The notes beneath the pieces are model-generated. The model saw only the letters and a list, made by a program, of their open reading frames with translations. It had not been told where the DNA came from and did no database searches. Shown here one piece after another: positions 13,468 to 20,281 of a stretch of 27,117 bases of DNA; positions within the stretch are counted from its first letter, which is position 1; each line of letters opens with the position of its first letter. The translations under genes and the position numbers were made by a program. Source of the DNA: an uncultured Elusimicrobiales bacterium (GTDB taxonomy: Bacteria > Elusimicrobiota > Elusimicrobia > Elusimicrobiales > Elusimicrobiaceae); contig CALUZE010000003.1 in assembly GCA_944325235.1 (NCBI GenBank), positions 1 to 27,117 on the forward strand, given 5' to 3'.

Positions 13468-15987
13468 ATGAGTGAAGAATTAAACAACCAGCCCCAAGCC
13501 CAAAACACCAATGTGGACTTGTTTGGCAACATCCAACAGCGCGACATCGCGGGCGAAATGCGCTCGTACTATATTGACTACGCGATGAGCGTGATCGTCG
13601 GGCGCGCCCTGCCCGACGTGCGCGACGGCCTAAAGCCGGTGCACCGCCGCGTGTTGTATTCCATGAACGAAATGGGCTTAAAATACAATAAACCGTACAA
13701 AAAATCCGCGCGTGTCGTGGGTGATGTGTTAGGTAAATACCACCCGCACGGCGACAGCGCCGTGTACGATACGCTGGTGCGTATGGTGCAGGATTTCTCC
13801 CTCAGAAAACCGCTGATTGACGGGCAGGGCAACTTCGGCTCCATTGACGGCGACTCCGCCGCCGCTATGCGTTACACCGAATGCCGCCTGCAGCGCATTT
13901 CCGAAGAAATGCTGGGCGATTTGGATAAAGACACCGTCAAAATGATCCCCAACTACGACGGGTCACTGATGGAACCTTCCGTGTTGCCGGCCAAACTGCC
14001 GGCGCTCTTGGTCAACGGTTCGTCCGGTATCGCCGTAGGTATGGCCACCAACATTCCCACCCATAACCTGGGCGAAGTGTGCGACGGCATCATCGCCTAC
14101 ATTCACAACCCGGATATCTCCACCAAAGAGATGATGAAAATCATCAAAGGGCCCGATTTTCCGACGGGCGCTATCATCCGCGGCACCAAAGGCATTTACG
14201 AATATTTTGAAACGGGCCACGGCAGCGTGAAGGTGCAGGCCAAGACCGAAATTGAAGAACGCAAAAACGGCCGCGAAGCCATCATCGTCACCGCTATTCC
14301 GTACCAGGTAAACAAAACGGCGCTGATTGAAAGCATCGTGGCGTTGGTGCGCGATAAAAAAGTGACGGACATTTCCGACATCCGCGACGAGTCGGACCGC
14401 CGCGGGATGCGCCTGGTGATTGAAGTAAAACGCGACGGCAACGCCCAAGTGGTGCTCAACCACCTGTTCAAGCACACCCAGCTGCAAACGTCCTTCCCGG
14501 TCAATATGCTGGCCATTGTGGACGGCCGCCCGCGCGTACTTTCGCTCAAAGAAGTGATGAAGGCCTACGTAAAACACCGCCAGGAAATCATCACCAACCG
14601 CACGAAATTTGATTTAAACAAAGCCCAAAAGCGCGAACACGTGCTCAACGGGTTGCTCGTGGCCATTGCCAATATGGACGAAGTGGTCGCCATCATCCGC
14701 AAAGCCAAAGACCCGACGGAAGCCAAGTTCACGTTGATGGCGCGGTTTACGCTTTCGGAAGTGCAGGCCCAGGCCATTTTGGATATGCGCTTGCACCAGC
14801 TGACCCAACTGTCCGCGCTGGCGATTGAAAACGAACGCAAAGATTTGCTCAAATTGATTGCCGACTTGCAGGACATTTTGGGCAACCCGCAAAAAATCCT
14901 GGATATCATCGTAGAAGAGCTCCAACAGCTGAAAAAAGACTACGGTGACCCGCGCCGCACGGAAATCGGCCCGGATGTGACGGACTTCTCTATGGAAGAT
15001 TTGATTGAAAAAGAAGACGTCGTCATCACCATTTCCAACGACGGCTACGCCAAACGCATTCCGCTCTCTACCTACAAGAGCCAGAACCGCGGCGGCAAGG
15101 GCATCATCGGCAGCAAAACGAAGGAGGAAGACTTTATTGAACATCTGTTCATCACTTCTTCGCACGCGACGATTTTGATGTTCACCAACCGCGGCCGTGT
15201 GTTTGCGCTGCGCGCGTTTGAAATCCCCGAAGGCAACCGTATGTCCAAGGGCAAGGCGATTGTGAACCTGCTGCAATTAACGGGCGAAGAAAAGGTCACG
15301 TCCGCCGTGGCGATTGAGGAATTCAACCCCAAACACTGTGACAACACGTACCTGACGATGTGCACCCGCTTCGGCAGCATCAAACGTGTGGAATTGGGCG
15401 AATTTGCCAACATCCGCCGCACGGGCATTATTGCCATCGGCCTGGAAGAAGGCGACGTGCTGGTGGGCGTACAAACCACGCACGGCAAGTCCGATATTAT
15501 CGTAGCCACCAAACACGGCAAATCCATCCGGTTTGACGAAAACCAGGTGCGCTGCATGGGCCGCCCGGCCAAGGGTGTGCGCGCCATCAACCTGGCGCAG
15601 GGCGATGTGGTCGTGGGGATGGAACAAGCCCCGACGGACGAACCGCAGCCCGATGTGCTCTCCGTCTGCGAAAACGGCTTTGGCAAACGCACTGAATTCA
15701 GCGAATACAAACGCCAGAACCGCGGCGGGATGGGCGTCATCACCATCAAAACCAGCGCGCGCAACGGGTCGGTCGTCGGTATTAAACTGGTGGACGAAAC
15801 GAAAGACTTGATGATCGTTACCGAAAAAGGGATGACCATTCGCGTCCGCTGTGCCGATATCCGCTCCGTCAGCCGCAACGCGCAAGGCGTCACGCTGGCC
15901 AAGCTGGAACCGGGCGACAAGATTGCCCGCATCGCGCCCGTCATCAAAGACGACGCCGAAGAAAACACCGAAGAAGCCGCCAAATAG
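13468..15987 (+). CDS. gyrA: DNA gyrase subunit A
   Basis: 839 residues. The breakage-reunion domain has the catalytic Tyr136 in AAMRYTECRL. The quinolone-determining stretch reads ARVVGDVLGKYHPHGDSAVY, with Ser97 and Asp101 matching the sensitive E. coli residues Ser83 and Asp87. The C-terminal beta-pinwheel carries a GyrA box QNRGGKG (539-545) that wraps DNA and marks this as GyrA rather than ParC; a similar QNRGGMG occurs at 750-756. An acidic tail closes the protein. An AGGAG site precedes ATG 13468. It lies 64 bases after gyrB and ends in a strong terminator. Confidence 0.98.
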   Translation: MSEELNNQPQAQNTNVDLFGNIQQRDIAGEMRSYYIDYAMSVIVGRALPDVRDGLKPVHRRVLYSMNEMGLKYNKPYKKSARVVGDVLGKYHPHGDSAVYDTLVRMVQDFSLRKPLIDGQGNFGSIDGDSAAAMRYTECRLQRISEEMLGDLDKDTVKMIPNYDGSLMEPSVLPAKLPALLVNGSSGIAVGMATNIPTHNLGEVCDGIIAYIHNPDISTKEMMKIIKGPDFPTGAIIRGTKGIYEYFETGHGSVKVQAKTEIEERKNGREAIIVTAIPYQVNKTALIESIVALVRDKKVTDISDIRDESDRRGMRLVIEVKRDGNAQVVLNHLFKHTQLQTSFPVNMLAIVDGRPRVLSLKEVMKAYVKHRQEIITNRTKFDLNKAQKREHVLNGLLVAIANMDEVVAIIRKAKDPTEAKFTLMARFTLSEVQAQAILDMRLHQLTQLSALAIENERKDLLKLIADLQDILGNPQKILDIIVEELQQLKKDYGDPRRTEIGPDVTDFSMEDLIEKEDVVITISNDGYAKRIPLSTYKSQNRGGKGIIGSKTKEEDFIEHLFITSSHATILMFTNRGRVFALRAFEIPEGNRMSKGKAIVNLLQLTGEEKVTSAVAIEEFNPKHCDNTYLTMCTRFGSIKRVELGEFANIRRTGIIAIGLEEGDVLVGVQTTHGKSDIIVATKHGKSIRFDENQVRCMGRPAKGVRAINLAQGDVVVGMEQAPTDEPQPDVLSVCENGFGKRTEFSEYKRQNRGGMGVITIKTSARNGSVVGIKLVDETKDLMIVTEKGMTIRVRCADIRSVSRNAQGVTLAKLEPGDKIARIAPVIKDDAEENTEEAAK

Positions 15988-16009
15988 CGCGGGTTCTGCG
16001 GTCCGCTTT

Positions 16010-16050
16010 ACTTCCGCCTTTTCCGAACCGGAAAGGGCGGAAGTTTTTTG
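16010..16050 (+). terminator. Rho-independent terminator of the replication block
   Basis: ACTTCCGCC (16010-16018) pairs with GGCGGAAGT (16036-16044), extended by TTTTCC with GGAAAG, giving a stem of about 15 bp and a 5-nt loop, followed by six T. Confidence 0.93.
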
Positions 16051-16091
16051 TTGACAAAAGACCGTTTTTTCAGGCGAAAACGGCCCCATAC

Positions 16092-16103
16092 TACCGCACG
16101 GTA
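16092..16103. promoter_or_regulatory. TACCG-CA-CGGTA palindrome upstream of the GH13 promoter
   Basis: Perfect 5-bp arms around two bases, 8 bp upstream of the predicted -35. A longer relative, TTTACCGCTCGGTAAA, lies in front of the ATP synthase operon (17908-17923). Possible shared operator. Confidence 0.4.
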
Positions 16104-16111
16104 AAAAAAGG

Positions 16112-16140
16112 TTTACAACCGCCCCAGAAAGTGCTATAAA
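16112..16140 (+). promoter_or_regulatory. Probable sigma70 promoter of the GH13 gene
   Basis: TTTACA (16112-16117), a 17-bp spacer and TATAAA (16135-16140). Transcription would start about 15 bases before ATG 16161. Confidence 0.65.
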
Positions 16141-16160
16141 AATAATAGGGGAAATAGGTT

Positions 16161-17624
16161 ATGAGGACAAATCCGCATATTTTGGAAATTAATACGCGCT
16201 CCTGGTTAAAACGCTTGGAAGCGCATTTGGGGCGTCCCGTCACGTTAGCCAACGTGCCGGACGAGTATTGGCAAAATGCCAAAGACGTCGGGTTTGACGC
16301 CATCTGGCTGATGGGCGTGTGGAAGTTGAGCCCGGCCGCCGAGAAAATCGCGCGCGAAAACAAAGAAATTCAGGACCAAATCCGCGCCATTAAGCCCGAT
16401 TTCAAGCCCGAAGATATCACCGCCTCGCCGTATGCCGTGTATGCGTACGAAGTGGACGATTCGTTGGGCGGCAACGCGGCCTTGGCGGCGTTGCGTGCTA
16501 AATTAAACGGCATGGGCATTGCACTTTTGCTGGATTTTGTGGGCAACCACACCGCCATTGACAGCCCGACCGTCAATTCCGACCCGGATTTGTACATCAA
16601 CACCGGCAAACAAGCGCCGGCCACCCACAAGGATTGGTTCTTCCAAAATGCCCAGGGCGTGTATATTGCCCACGGGCGCGACCCCTATTTTGCCCCGTGG
16701 ACGGATACCGCCCAGCTCAACTATTTCAACCCCAAAACCCGCGAATTTATGCTGGCCAACCTGTTGCACGTAGCGGATATGTGTGACGGGGTGCGCTGCG
16801 ATATGGCCATGTTGTCCTTAAACAAAGTCCAGCGCGATACATGGTGGGAATTTATCGGCGGGAATTTGCCGAAAGAAGAATTTTGGAGCCAGGCTTTAAC
16901 GGCCGTGCACGAAAAACACCCCGAATTTATCTTCATCGCCGAAGTGTACTGGGGCCTGGAATGGGACATCCAGGAAATGGGTTTTGACTATACGTACGAT
17001 AAAGTGCTCTACGACCGCCTGCGCTTTTCCACGCCGGAAAACATCAAAGCCCACTTGGGCGCGGAACACCTGTTCCAGATGCGCTCTATCCGCTTTACCG
17101 CCAACCACGACGAAGAAGAAAGCTTGAAAGCGTTTGGAAAGGAAAAATCCCTCGCCGCCAGCACCATTATCGCTACGCTGCCCGGCGCGCGGATGTTCCA
17201 CTTGTTCCAGCTCCTCGGCCGTCCGGCCAGAATGCCGATTCAATACATCAAAGACGACTTCAAAGAGAATAAAGAAGTGTCGGATTATTATGTGAAATTG
17301 CTGCACATCGCGTCGGACCCGGCTTTCCACGGCGGGCAATGGTCCCTGCGGGATATTGCGCCTGCCGCGATGGGGGACGATTCCAACCGCAACATTTTGG
17401 CCTGGCAGTGGAAGCAACGCAATACGGGCAAAATGATTGTGATTAACTACAGCAGTGCTCCCGCCAAGGGCCGCCTTTCTATGAAGGGCGTCTACGGTCC
17501 GGGCAGCCACGTGGTGGAAGAGTTGACCGGCGAGAAAATTACCGTCACGCCGGATATGCTTTCCCAAGGCTACGAGTTGCAGTTAAAGCCGTACGAAAGT
17601 AAAATTTTTACGTACACGGTTTAA
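16161..17624 (+). CDS. GH13 alpha-amylase-family glycosidase, cytoplasmic
   Basis: 487 residues. The four GH13 regions are present: LLLDFVGNH (122-130), GVRCDMAML with nucleophile Asp214, FIAEVYWG with acid/base Glu261, and FTANHDEE with Asp317. All catalytic residues are intact, so it should act on alpha-glucosidic bonds by a retaining mechanism. No signal peptide or membrane segment is seen, so it works in the cytoplasm, perhaps on glycogen, maltodextrin or trehalose-type substrates; the subfamily cannot be told by eye. A C-terminal beta-domain ends with LQLKPYESKIFTYTV. It has its own promoter and terminator and stands alone between gyrA and the ATP synthase operon. A sugar kinase further right (25581) may share the theme. 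Confidence 0.88.
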   Translation: MRTNPHILEINTRSWLKRLEAHLGRPVTLANVPDEYWQNAKDVGFDAIWLMGVWKLSPAAEKIARENKEIQDQIRAIKPDFKPEDITASPYAVYAYEVDDSLGGNAALAALRAKLNGMGIALLLDFVGNHTAIDSPTVNSDPDLYINTGKQAPATHKDWFFQNAQGVYIAHGRDPYFAPWTDTAQLNYFNPKTREFMLANLLHVADMCDGVRCDMAMLSLNKVQRDTWWEFIGGNLPKEEFWSQALTAVHEKHPEFIFIAEVYWGLEWDIQEMGFDYTYDKVLYDRLRFSTPENIKAHLGAEHLFQMRSIRFTANHDEEESLKAFGKEKSLAASTIIATLPGARMFHLFQLLGRPARMPIQYIKDDFKENKEVSDYYVKLLHIASDPAFHGGQWSLRDIAPAAMGDDSNRNILAWQWKQRNTGKMIVINYSSAPAKGRLSMKGVYGPGSHVVEELTGEKITVTPDMLSQGYELQLKPYESKIFTYTV

Positions 17625-17632
17625 CCGATTCA

Positions 17633-17657
17633 AACCCCGCCGCAAGGCGGGGTTTTT
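17633..17657 (+). terminator. Rho-independent terminator of the GH13 gene
   Basis: AACCCCGCC (17633-17641) pairs with GGCGGGGTT (17646-17654) around a GCAA tetraloop and ends in five T. It begins 9 bases after the stop codon. Confidence 0.95.
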
Positions 17658-17892
17658 CTTTTCTTACGCACCGAACGGTCCAGCGCCCTCACAGACGGCT
17701 CGTCCGTGCCCGGGGAGAGGGCGGCGTTTCGTATCCAAAACGGGTTTTTCGGGGCGTTGTGCCGCGCCCGTCGGTGGGGGCGTGTGCCGCGTGCCGCGGG
17801 CGGAAAACTTCCTGCATTTGCTCCAGATTTAATACAATAAAAGAAAAGGGATTTTCGTGCGGGAAGCGATAGCTTTTTTGCCGAAAGTTTTT
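17658..17892. other. Gene-free stretch with GC-rich, structured segment before the ATP synthase operon
   Basis: No convincing gene is seen. Bases 17684-17723 can fold into a stem (CGCCCTC with GAGGGCG) enclosing a smaller hairpin (ACGG 17695-17698 with CCGT 17704-17707), and 17751-17811 is very GC-rich and rich in CCGC/GCGG self-complementarity. The last 80 bases turn AT-rich towards the atp promoter. It could be a small RNA, a dispersed repeat or a degraded gene; I cannot decide which. Confidence 0.4.
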
Positions 17893-17898
17893 TATAAT
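17893..17898 (+). promoter_or_regulatory. -10 box of the ATP synthase operon promoter
   Basis: A consensus TATAAT lies 40 bases before the first gene. No good -35 is present at 16-18 bp, so an activator or another sigma contact may help. A TATAAGTATATTTA stretch (17898-17911) and a palindrome overlap the start point. Confidence 0.55.
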
Positions 17899-17907
17899 AT
17901 AAGTATA

Positions 17908-17923
17908 TTTACCGCTCGGTAAA
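17908..17923. promoter_or_regulatory. TTTACCGCTCGGTAAA palindrome at the atp operon start
   Basis: Perfect 7-bp arms around two bases, located at the expected transcription start of the atp operon. Its core, TACCG-N2-CGGTA, recurs upstream of the GH13 gene (16092-16103). A repressor site is possible; alternatively it folds at the 5' end of the mRNA. Confidence 0.45.
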
Positions 17924-17938
17924 CAACCGGGGGAATTT

Positions 17939-18196
17939 ATGGCGTTGGGACCTTTCAGCAAACAGGACCATTTGCAAATCACCACCCTAGGGCTGGAATT
18001 TGCCGTTTCGGAAATTTTAGGCGTATGGGCGGGCTTTTGGGCGGACAAAAAGCTGGGGTCATTCCCGTGGGGGGTAATTGCCGGTGCGGCCGCCGGGTTT
18101 GCGCTGGGGTTTTACCAAATCCTGCGCGCGTCCAGACAAATGACGCTGGACAACGCTAAATTAAAAAAGGCAGAACATACAGATGGACGTCGTTGA
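17939..18196 (+). CDS. atpZ: AtpZ/AtpI-type small membrane protein of the ATP synthase operon
   Basis: 85 residues with two hydrophobic helices, roughly GLEFAVSEILGVWAGFWAD (18-36) and FPWGVIAGAAAGFALGFYQI (42-61), separated by a short KKLG turn. This layout fits the AtpZ/AtpI family encoded first in many atp operons and linked to Fo assembly, c-ring formation or Mg2+ handling. GGGGG precedes ATG 17939 by 6 bases. Its end overlaps atpB by 14 bases, so the two are coupled. The family call rests on topology and position; the exact function is unsettled in the family. Confidence 0.82.
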   Translation: MALGPFSKQDHLQITTLGLEFAVSEILGVWAGFWADKKLGSFPWGVIAGAAAGFALGFYQILRASRQMTLDNAKLKKAEHTDGRR

Positions 18197-18944
18197 AATT
18201 ATTTCTCATCACATTTTGGACCACGACTGGGGGATCACCCTCGGCGGGTTTCGTCTTCCGATTACCACGCACACGGTTACTTTGTTTGCCGTAAGCCTTG
18301 TGCTTTTGTTTGGATTGCACTGGATTTCGCTGGGCCGCAAAAGCCGCACGGGCCGCCTGCTGACCACGCTGAGCGAAGAATACGTGGCCTTCATCCGCGA
18401 CGGCATGGTGCTGCCCAATATGGGCGAAGAAGGGCGCCGCTTTCTGCCGTATTTCTGCACGCTGTTTTTGTTCGTGCTATTCTGCGCGCTGGCGGGGTTG
18501 ATTCCGAATGTAAAAACCGCCACTTCCAACATTTCCGTCACCGCCGCTTTGGCTTTATGCTCCGGCGGGCTTATTTTGTACTGCGGGCTTAAATTCCACG
18601 GGTTTATCGGGTTTTTAAAAGGCTTTGTGCCGTCCGGCACGCCGGGCTGGCTGGTGCCGTTATTGTTCCCGCTGGAAGTGCTGAGCCTGATCATCAAAGT
18701 ATGCGTGCTGGCCATCCGTTTGTTTGCCAATATGCTTTCGGGGCATATGGTGCTGATTTGTTTGCTGTTAATTATTTTTATTGTAGGACAAATGCACATT
18801 GCGGCCGGAGCCGGGGCGTTTTTGCCGGCGATGGCGCTGGAATTGTTTATGACGTGCCTGGAACTGTTGGTGGCGTTTTTGCAGGCGTATGTGTTTACGC
18901 TGCTGACCAGCATTTTTGCGGGTTCGGTCATTCACACGCATTAA
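18183..18944 (+). CDS. atpB: F1Fo ATP synthase subunit a
   Basis: 253 residues, strongly hydrophobic, with about five to six membrane helices. The essential arginine of the ion path is Arg179 in VLAIRLFANMLSGHMV, matching E. coli Arg210. The proximal family motif AGLIPNVKTATSNISVTAALA (105-125) is also present. Subunit a forms the two half-channels next to the c-ring and converts ion flow into rotation. It begins inside the end of atpZ and is followed 48 bases later by atpE. Confidence 0.96.
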   Translation: MDVVEIISHHILDHDWGITLGGFRLPITTHTVTLFAVSLVLLFGLHWISLGRKSRTGRLLTTLSEEYVAFIRDGMVLPNMGEEGRRFLPYFCTLFLFVLFCALAGLIPNVKTATSNISVTAALALCSGGLILYCGLKFHGFIGFLKGFVPSGTPGWLVPLLFPLEVLSLIIKVCVLAIRLFANMLSGHMVLICLLLIIFIVGQMHIAAGAGAFLPAMALELFMTCLELLVAFLQAYVFTLLTSIFAGSVIHTH

Positions 18945-18964
18945 TTTAAAAAATCTACTAAAAC

Positions 18965-18976
18965 GGGGTTTACCCC
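18965..18976 (+). other. Small hairpin before the atpE ribosome site
   Basis: GGGG-TTTA-CCCC sits just upstream of the AGGAG of atpE in the unusually long (48-base) atpB-atpE gap. Subunit c is needed in many copies, so an element raising its translation would make sense; this is inference. Confidence 0.35.
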
Positions 18977-18992
18977 AAAAGGAGAATAACGT

Positions 18993-19223
18993 ATGGAACT
19001 CGTAGCACTGAAATACATCGCCGCCGGTATTGGCGCGGGACTCACCGTGATTGGTGCGGGTCTTGGTTTGGGTAAAATCGGTAATGCGGCCCTGGAAGGT
19101 ACGGCCCGCCAACCGGAAGCCGGTTCCGATTTGCGCTCTACGATGATTATCATTGCCGCGTTGTTGGAAGGTGCCGCCATGTTGGGTCTGGTCATCTGCC
19201 TGTTGACGCTGGTACTCAAATAA
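18993..19223 (+). CDS. atpE: F1Fo ATP synthase subunit c (proton type predicted)
   Basis: 76 residues forming two helices joined by the polar loop ARQPEAGSDLRS. The ion-binding carboxylate is Glu59 in ALLEGAAMLGLV. Compared with the Na+-binding Ilyobacter c subunit, the Gln of helix 1 is Leu26 and the Ser, Thr and Tyr that follow the Glu are Gly60, Ala61 and Leu64. A Na+ site therefore looks absent and the ring should carry protons. A strong AAAGGAG site lies upstream. The ring of c subunits rotates in the membrane against subunit a. Confidence 0.96.
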   Translation: MELVALKYIAAGIGAGLTVIGAGLGLGKIGNAALEGTARQPEAGSDLRSTMIIIAALLEGAAMLGLVICLLTLVLK

Positions 19224-19242
19224 GCCATCGGGAAGTGCGCGT

Positions 19243-19737
19243 ATGGAAAATTTGTTAAAGCCGGACTACGGCGTGTTGGTGTTGACCATCTGCAACTTTC
19301 TGCTGCTGGTGTATTTGCTTAAAAAGTTCGCGTGGAACCGCATTATCGGCGGGTTGGAACAGCGCGAAAAGCAAATAGCCAACGATAAGCAGCAGGCGCA
19401 GGACGCCCGCGCCGCCGCGGAAACACTCAAACGCGAATTGGACGAAAAATTGGCCCAAATCTCGGACGAAGCCTCCAAAAAAATGGCCGAAGCCGTAAAA
19501 CTGGGCGAAACGCAAAAAGAACAAATCCTGGCCGCCGCCAAGGAACAATCCGAACGGCTGCTGGAACAGGCCAAAACGCAAATTGAAGCGGAAAAGAACA
19601 AAGCGCTGGCCGACGTACGCGGCGAAATTGCCCGCACGGCGGTGCTGGCTGCCTCCAAGGTAGTGCAGCAGCAAATGAGCGAAGAATCCGCCAAGAACGT
19701 AGTGGACCGCGTGTTGCAGGAAATTAAAGCGAAGTAA
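19243..19737 (+). CDS. atpF: F1Fo ATP synthase subunit b
   Basis: 164 residues. One N-terminal membrane helix (about 9-26, YGVLVLTICNFLLLVYLL) is followed by a long charged helix typical of the peripheral stalk, with Ala/Gln/Glu/Lys-rich repeats to residue ~140 and a C-terminal end that contacts delta. Subunit b holds the F1 head still relative to Fo. It starts 19 bases after atpE and precedes atpH by four bases. Only one b-type gene is present, so the stalk is probably a homodimer. Confidence 0.93.
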   Translation: MENLLKPDYGVLVLTICNFLLLVYLLKKFAWNRIIGGLEQREKQIANDKQQAQDARAAAETLKRELDEKLAQISDEASKKMAEAVKLGETQKEQILAAAKEQSERLLEQAKTQIEAEKNKALADVRGEIARTAVLAASKVVQQQMSEESAKNVVDRVLQEIKAK

Positions 19738-19741
19738 CGAT

Positions 19742-20269
19742 ATGAACAGTTCAGACAGAATAGCGGTGCAGCGTTACGCCGCCGCTTACGACGGGTTAAG
19801 CACCACCGACGAACAGGCCGTCCGCCGCGCCGAAGATTTGCGCGCCGCCGCCCAGGCGTTGGATGCCGTGCGCACGTATATGACCAGCCCGCGCGTAAAG
19901 ACGCAGCAAAAAAAGCAAACCGTCCGCGCCGCTTTGCAGCAGGCGCCGGACACGGCGTCGTTTATCGAACTGTTGATTGACGCCAAACGGTACGCGCTTT
20001 TGGATGCCGTTACCCGCCGGGTGGGGGAATTGTTGGATAACCGGCTGGGCATTGTGCGGGCGGAGGTTGTGTCGGCCCGTGCGTTAAGCGCCGCGCAGCA
20101 AAAAGAAACGCAAGAAGCCCTTTCGTCGCGCTACGGCGGACGGGTGGAAGCGGTTTTTACGGTGGACCCCGCGCTGTTAGGCGGGCTGAAAATCCGCTGC
20201 CGGGGCGAACTGATAGACGGCAGCCTGCAGGGGCGTCTAGCCAAGCTGCAGGAAGAATTGACACATTAA
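19742..20269 (+). CDS. atpH: F1Fo ATP synthase subunit delta
   Basis: 175 residues, usual for delta/OSCP. The N-terminal helical domain begins DRIAVQRYAAAYDGL and continues through FIELLIDAKRYALLDAV; the C-terminal domain ends with the family motif DPALLGGLKIRCRGELIDGS (about 146-165) and a final helix. Delta caps F1 and joins it to the b stalk. It is packed between atpF (4 bases) and atpA (12 bases). Sequence divergence is normal for this subunit. Confidence 0.93.
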   Translation: MNSSDRIAVQRYAAAYDGLSTTDEQAVRRAEDLRAAAQALDAVRTYMTSPRVKTQQKKQTVRAALQQAPDTASFIELLIDAKRYALLDAVTRRVGELLDNRLGIVRAEVVSARALSAAQQKETQEALSSRYGGRVEAVFTVDPALLGGLKIRCRGELIDGSLQGRLAKLQEELTH

Positions 20270-20281
20270 TACGGTAGCAAT

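Noticed and set aside
15715..15735. A second GyrA-box-like QNRGGMG as a sign of a GyrA/ParC hybrid
   Set aside because: Degenerate copies of this motif are normal in later blades of the GyrA pinwheel; the canonical box at 539-545 and the gyrB neighbour settle the identity.
16051..16056. A perfect TTGACA as -35 of the GH13 gene
   Set aside because: No -10 lies 16-18 bases downstream and it overlaps the end of the gyrA terminator; TTTACA/TATAAA at 16112-16140 fits better.
15072..16089. Long overlapping minus-strand frames opposite gyrA
   Set aside because: Shadows of a complete gyrA gene; composition-driven, with no family motifs.
17689..18048. A 119-codon minus-strand frame before the atp operon
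   Set aside because: It overlaps the start of atpZ and crosses its promoter, has no recognisable domain, and ends in low-complexity Pro/Arg sequence.
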